Part shown: positions 6,748 to 9,321 of the stretch, one piece after another
Layout of the letters: every line of letters begins with the position of its first letter
How positions within the stretch are numbered: the stretch's first letter is position 1
NCBI GenBank assembly: GCA_017466495.1
Contig: JAFTUB010000217.1
Coordinates: forward strand, 1-9,321
Reading direction: 5' to 3'
Length of the DNA stretch: 9,321 bases
Source: Clostridia bacterium
GTDB taxonomy: Bacteria; Bacillota; Clostridia; Oscillospirales; CAG-272
Notes under the pieces: model-generated
Seen by the model: only the letters and a program-made list of their open reading frames with translations
Told to the model about the DNA's origin: nothing
Databases searched by the model: none
Program-made: the position numbers and the translations under genes

Positions 6748-6776
6748 TTGCAAAAAGCGAGAAAATCAAGTATACT
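6748..6776 (+). promoter_or_regulatory. Sigma-A promoter of the isomerase-nagB unit
   Basis: TTGCAA (6748-6753) and TATACT (6771-6776) with a 17-base spacer lie just after the preceding terminator. The predicted start is near 6783, giving a leader of about 43 bases. A 13-bp inverted repeat, TGTAC-tcg-GTACA (6776-6788), covers the predicted start and could be an operator. Confidence 0.75.
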
Positions 6777-6825
6777 GTACTCGGTACAAACCACCAATCT
6801 TGGAATAGAGAAAGGAAAGTCGAAA

Positions 6826-7674
6826 ATGTATCAGTTTCCGATCGGAGTCATGGTTGATTCCTTCCGCTGCGAAATGCATGAGGCGATCCGCCGTGCCGCA
6901 GGTATCGGGGCCAAAGGCCTGCAGATGTACGCTACCCACGGGGATTATTCCCCCGAGAATCTTACCCCTGCCGCTCGCCGTGAACTGCTGGATTTTGTCA
7001 AATCCCACGGCCTCGTTTTTTCTGCACTTTGCGGAGACCTCGGTAAGGGGTTTACCAATCCCGAACTCAATCCTGCTCTGATTGAGAAGTCCAAGCGCAT
7101 CCTGGATCTCGCCTGCGAGCTGGAGACCGATGTAGTTACCACACATATCGGCGTGGTGCCCGAGGACAAAACCTGTGAACGCTACGCCATCATGCAGGAG
7201 GCCTGCAGAGAGCTTGCCGAGTATGCCGACAGCCTCGGCGCACATTTTGCCATTGAAACCGGCCCCGAGACGGCAGTGATCCTGCGGGACTTCCTGGATC
7301 CACTCGGTTCCCGCGGTGTTGCGGTCAACCTTGACCCCGCAAATTTCGTCATGGTCACAGGAGATGACCCTGTCCGCGCTGTGTACACACTCAAAGACTA
7401 TATCGTGCATACCCATGCCAAGGATGGCGTCAAGTTGAAGGGATGCGATGTGGCCGGCCTGTACGAGGGTATCGAGGAAGCTATTCAGGCAGGTAAGGCC
7501 TTTGTAGAGCTTCCCCTGGGCAAGGGCGGCGTGGATTTCGACAACTACCTTAAGGCGTTGGATGAAATCGGCTATCGCGGCTTTTTGACCATTGAGCGCG
7601 AAGTGGGCGAGGATCCCGCCCGTGACATTGCCGAGGCCGCTCGTTTCCTGGAAGCAAAGATTGCTGTACTTTGA
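6826..7674 (+). CDS. Sugar phosphate isomerase/epimerase (xylose-isomerase-like TIM barrel)
   Basis: A 282-residue protein of the AP-endonuclease-2/xylose isomerase-like TIM-barrel family, which interconverts sugars, inosose or hydroxypyruvate using a divalent metal. Seen: GAKGLQMYA on an early strand (29-37), DVVTTHIGVVPED (102-114), and likely metal ligands E144 (FAIETGPE), D170 (VNLDPANF), H197 (VHTHAKDG) and E257 (TIERE), which follow the family's usual E-D-H-E order. No signal peptide, so it is cytoplasmic. ATG 6826 has AAAGGA nine bases before it; the frame is open upstream to 6748 but that would include the promoter. It is followed after 27 bases by nagB, most likely on one transcript, so a role in amino-sugar or related carbohydrate breakdown is inferred. 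The exact substrate cannot be read from the sequence. Confidence 0.88.
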   Translation: MYQFPIGVMVDSFRCEMHEAIRRAAGIGAKGLQMYATHGDYSPENLTPAARRELLDFVKSHGLVFSALCGDLGKGFTNPELNPALIEKSKRILDLACELETDVVTTHIGVVPEDKTCERYAIMQEACRELAEYADSLGAHFAIETGPETAVILRDFLDPLGSRGVAVNLDPANFVMVTGDDPVRAVYTLKDYIVHTHAKDGVKLKGCDVAGLYEGIEEAIQAGKAFVELPLGKGGVDFDNYLKALDEIGYRGFLTIEREVGEDPARDIAEAARFLEAKIAVL

Positions 7675-7701
7675 GATAAAGACAAAATAAAGGAGAAGAA
7701 A

Positions 7702-8427
7702 ATGATTCGCATTTTGGTTTGTAAGGATTACGCTGAGGTTTCCCGCCGTGCCGCGGATATCGTGGCAGCGCAGCTTTCCGAGAAACCCGATTCGGTGCTT
7801 GGCTTTGCCACCGGTTCCACCCCCGAGGGAATGTATGCCGAGCTTGCCCGGGACTGCGGGGAAGGGAAGATTTCCTTTGCCCGTGCCCGTACATTTAACC
7901 TGGACGAGTATTACCCTATTGCGCCTGAGGCCCCCTGCTCCTATCGCCGCTATATGGAGGAAAATCTTTTCTCCCGTATTGACATTGACCCCGCCAATAC
8001 GCATCTGCCCAATGGTTTAGCAGAGGATCCCGAGGCGGAAGGAAAGCGTTACGATGAGATGATTGCCGCTGCAGGCGGGATTGATCTGCAGGTGCTGGGG
8101 GTGGGCAGAAACGGCCACATCGGCTTCAATGAGCCGGATGAGGTACTGGTGCTCGGTACCCATTGCACCAAGCTGACCCCCTCCACCATTTCGGCAAATT
8201 CCCGTTTCTTCGCCTCCGAGGATGAGGTGCCGAAGCGGGCCATGACCATGGGGCTCGGGACGATTTTCGGCGCAAAGCGCATCATTTTGCTGGCGACAGG
8301 GGCAGAGAAGGCTGAGCCTATTTCTCACCTGCTGGCCGGAGAGCTGCGTACCGATTGCCCCGTTTCGCTTCTGAACCTTCATGCGGACGTTCTGCTGATC
8401 GCCGATCGGGCAGCCATGGGAGAATAA
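7702..8427 (+). CDS. nagB: Glucosamine-6-phosphate deaminase
   Basis: A 241-residue deaminase converting glucosamine-6-phosphate to fructose-6-phosphate and ammonia, the step linking amino-sugar catabolism to glycolysis. Seen: phosphate-binding ATGSTPEGMY (36-45), LDEYYP (67-72) with the proton-transfer aspartate D68, and GVGRNGHIGFNEP (133-145) with catalytic H139 and E144. The Asn at 137, where E. coli has Asp141, is normal in the short Gram-positive form (Bacillus subtilis NagB also has RNGHIGFNEP), so it is not a defect. The length matches that short form, without the C-terminal extension of the allosteric E. coli enzyme. ATG 7702 has AAGGAG six bases upstream. It sits 27 bases behind the isomerase gene. 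6-Phosphogluconolactonase shares the fold, but the motifs fit NagB much better. Confidence 0.95.
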   Translation: MIRILVCKDYAEVSRRAADIVAAQLSEKPDSVLGFATGSTPEGMYAELARDCGEGKISFARARTFNLDEYYPIAPEAPCSYRRYMEENLFSRIDIDPANTHLPNGLAEDPEAEGKRYDEMIAAAGGIDLQVLGVGRNGHIGFNEPDEVLVLGTHCTKLTPSTISANSRFFASEDEVPKRAMTMGLGTIFGAKRIILLATGAEKAEPISHLLAGELRTDCPVSLLNLHADVLLIADRAAMGE

Positions 8428-8437
8428 GCGGAACAGA

Positions 8438-8540
8438 TTTTTGCATAAAAATACCCCCAAAATGCATTTAGACACAAAAAATCGAGGATTTTGCAAAAAA
8501 TAATTCATTTTTTTGCAAAATCCTCTTCCATTTTATGCGA
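8438..8540. repeat. Cluster of TTTTGCAAAA-like palindromes upstream of the symporter
   Basis: Two perfect copies of TTTTGCAAAA (8489-8498 and 8511-8520) and a perfect AAATGCATTT (8460-8469) are joined by two looser relatives: TTTTTGCATAAAAA (8438-8451) and TTTTATGCGA (8531-8540). The central GC steps lie at about 8443, 8464, 8493, 8515 and 8537, so the gaps are 21, 29, 22 and 22 bases. Three of the four are close to two helical turns. It could be a multi-site operator, or chance in AT-rich DNA. Confidence 0.35.
8484..8525. repeat. Perfect 17-bp inverted repeat between nagB and the symporter
   Basis: Positions 8484-8500 (gaggattttgcaaaaaa) are exactly complementary to 8509-8525, with an 8-base loop (8501-8508). 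On the plus strand it could end the nagB transcript, but the sequence after it (ttccatttta) is a poor U-tract. On the minus strand it is followed after two bases by six Ts (complement of 8476-8481), so it is the better terminator for leftward transcription. It abuts the possible -35 of the symporter promoter and could instead be an operator. Confidence 0.7.
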
Positions 8541-8554
8541 AGCTGTGATATAAT
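8526..8554 (+). promoter_or_regulatory. Extended -10 promoter of the symporter gene
   Basis: TATAAT (8549-8554) is preceded by TGA (8546-8548), making an extended -10. The hexamer 17 bases upstream (TTCCAT, 8526-8531) is a weak -35. The predicted start is near 8561, giving a leader of about 77 bases. A weak -35 with an extended -10 is typical of promoters that need or respond to a regulator. Confidence 0.7.
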
Positions 8555-8569
8555 AACTTTATTATATCA
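8546..8569. promoter_or_regulatory. 24-bp perfect palindrome over the symporter -10: operator candidate
   Basis: TGATATAATAA (8546-8556) and TTATTATATCA (8559-8569) are exact inverted repeats around a two-base centre CT. The palindrome covers the extended -10 and predicted start, where a bound repressor would block polymerase. By symmetry the minus strand carries the same extended -10 (complement of 8561-8569), so leftward initiation is also possible. Confidence 0.5.
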
Positions 8570-8591
8570 TTGCATCGCCGCGCTAAAGTGC

Positions 8592-8618
8592 TTTTCTCCG
8601 TTGGGGAAACGGCGAAAA
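8592..8618 (+). other. Leader hairpin before the symporter SD
   Basis: TTTTCTCCGTT (8592-8602) pairs with AACGGCGAAAA (8608-8618) with one mismatch around a GGGGA loop. It lies in the 5' untranslated region, six bases before the AAGGAGG SD (8625-8631). It may stabilise the message or affect ribosome access. It does not match a riboswitch I recognise. Confidence 0.4.
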
Positions 8619-8637
8619 CAGTTGAAGGAGGGTTCTT

Positions 8638-9321
8638 ATGAATTCCGATCAGATTTTGAATCTTGTTGCCATGTTGTTCTACATGTGCTGTGTGGTTGGC
8701 ATCGGTATCTTTTTTGCCAAGCGCGCCAACAAGAGCTCCAATGACTATTTCCTGGGCGGACGTTCCCTCGGTCCCTGGGTCACCGCCATGAGTGCCGAGG
8801 CATCCGATATGTCGGGTTGGCTGCTGATGGGCCTTCCCGGTGTTGCATATTGGTGCGGTATTGCAGATGCCATGTGGACCGCCATCGGACTTGCCGTGGG
8901 TACTTACATCAACTGGCTGGTGGTTGCCCGCCGTCTCCGCCGCTACTCTGCGGTGGCCGGGGACGCCATTACGCTGCCTGACTTCTTCTCCGCCCGTTTC
9001 CGCGAGAAGAAGAAGATCATTATGACCGTCGCCGCACTCTTCATTCTGATTTTCTTCACGGTCTATGCCGCATCCTGCTTTGTGACCTGCGGCAAGCTCT
9101 TCTCCGCACTCTTTGATGCGAACTACCAGGCGATGATGATCCTGGGTGCCCTGTTTGTTATCCTGTACACCTTCCTCGGCGGCTTTTTGGCCGAGAGTGC
9201 TTCTGACTTTATGCAGGCCATTGTCATGATCAGTGCGCTTTCTCTGGTGCTGATTCTCGGTACCGTCAGCGCGGGCGGTATCGGTGCTGTGCTGGAAAAT
9301 GCCAAGTCCATTGACGGTTTC
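8638..9321 (+). CDS. putP: PutP-type sodium/solute symporter, N-terminal part (partial)
   Basis: The first 228 codons of a sodium:solute symporter (SSS family) in the inner membrane; the rest, normally to about 500 residues and 12-13 membrane helices, lies beyond the window. It is closest in style to the sodium/proline symporter PutP: FLGGRSLGPWVTAMSA (38-53) followed by SDMSGWLLMGLPG (56-68), GLAVGTYINWLVVARRLR (84-101), TLPDFFSARF (112-121) and LYTFLGGFLAES (177-188). A55 and M58 align with the PutP sodium-site residues A53 and M56, and R42 and D57 with R40 and D55. Hydrophobic helices are visible near 7-27, 45-70, 74-96, 126-150 and 165-187. ATG 8638 has AAGGAGG six bases upstream. It is a separate transcription unit from nagB. 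Proline is the best substrate guess; other SSS substrates are possible without the C-terminal half. Confidence 0.9.
   Translation, partial: MNSDQILNLVAMLFYMCCVVGIGIFFAKRANKSSNDYFLGGRSLGPWVTAMSAEASDMSGWLLMGLPGVAYWCGIADAMWTAIGLAVGTYINWLVVARRLRRYSAVAGDAITLPDFFSARFREKKKIIMTVAALFILIFFTVYAASCFVTCGKLFSALFDANYQAMMILGALFVILYTFLGGFLAESASDFMQAIVMISALSLVLILGTVSAGGIGAVLENAKSIDGF

Noticed and set aside
7810..8145. Possible catalytic loss in NagB (Asn137 where E. coli has Asp141)
   Set aside because: The short Gram-positive NagB group, including Bacillus subtilis, has RNGHIGFNEP as its normal motif, so this is not a defect.
1..9321. Mobile element, CRISPR, toxin-antitoxin or phage-defence system
   Set aside because: No transposase, integrase, repeat-spacer array, target duplication or small paired genes are seen; all gene-length stretches are explained by metabolic, regulatory or transport genes.

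Overview
The window reads as chromosome of a Firmicute of class Clostridia, most likely an Oscillospiraceae/Ruminococcaceae-type gut anaerobe. The grounds are moderately high GC with strong G+C at third codon positions, near-consensus sigma-A promoters, purine-rich Shine-Dalgarno (SD) sites before almost every gene, and a clostridial-type core operon ending in an IspH (HMBPP reductase)-S1 domain fusion. The lineage is inferred from gene order and protein style only. I see no mobile element, CRISPR array, tRNA or rRNA.

Region 1 (1-1000, minus strand) holds a PHP-domain metal-dependent phosphoesterase. Region 2 (1001-1202) is a divergent promoter region. A perfect TTGACA-17-TATAAT promoter drives the PHP gene leftward, and TTGACT-17-TATAAT drives the next operon rightward. 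Region 3 (1203-6671) is a tightly packed five-gene operon: a MurR/RpiR-type regulator, an HI0933/YhiN-like flavoprotein, cytidylate kinase (cmk), a PlsC-like acyltransferase, and the 675-residue IspH-S1 fusion with four S1 domains. It ends in a strong intrinsic terminator (6691-6728). The operon joins nucleotide supply (CMP/dCMP kinase), phospholipid acylation, isoprenoid precursor synthesis and an RNA-binding S1 protein, under a possible sugar-phosphate-sensing regulator that sits first in its own operon.

Region 4 (6748-8427) is a two-gene unit with its own promoter: a xylose-isomerase-like TIM-barrel sugar-phosphate isomerase/epimerase, then nagB (glucosamine-6-phosphate deaminase). It looks like amino-sugar or related carbohydrate catabolism feeding glycolysis. 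Region 5 (8428-8637) is an AT-rich regulatory stretch with a 17-bp inverted repeat, a 24-bp palindrome centred just after an extended -10, several TTTTGCAAAA-like palindromes and a leader hairpin. Region 6 (8638 to the right edge) is the first 228 codons of a PutP-type sodium/solute symporter, cut by the window.

Most of the window is conserved housekeeping content. The points most worth a second look are the strong internal SD and ATG at the IspH/S1 junction, which could also yield a free S1 protein, and the dense palindromic control region before the symporter, which could also fire leftward into a short terminated RNA. I do not see a clearly new multi-gene system.
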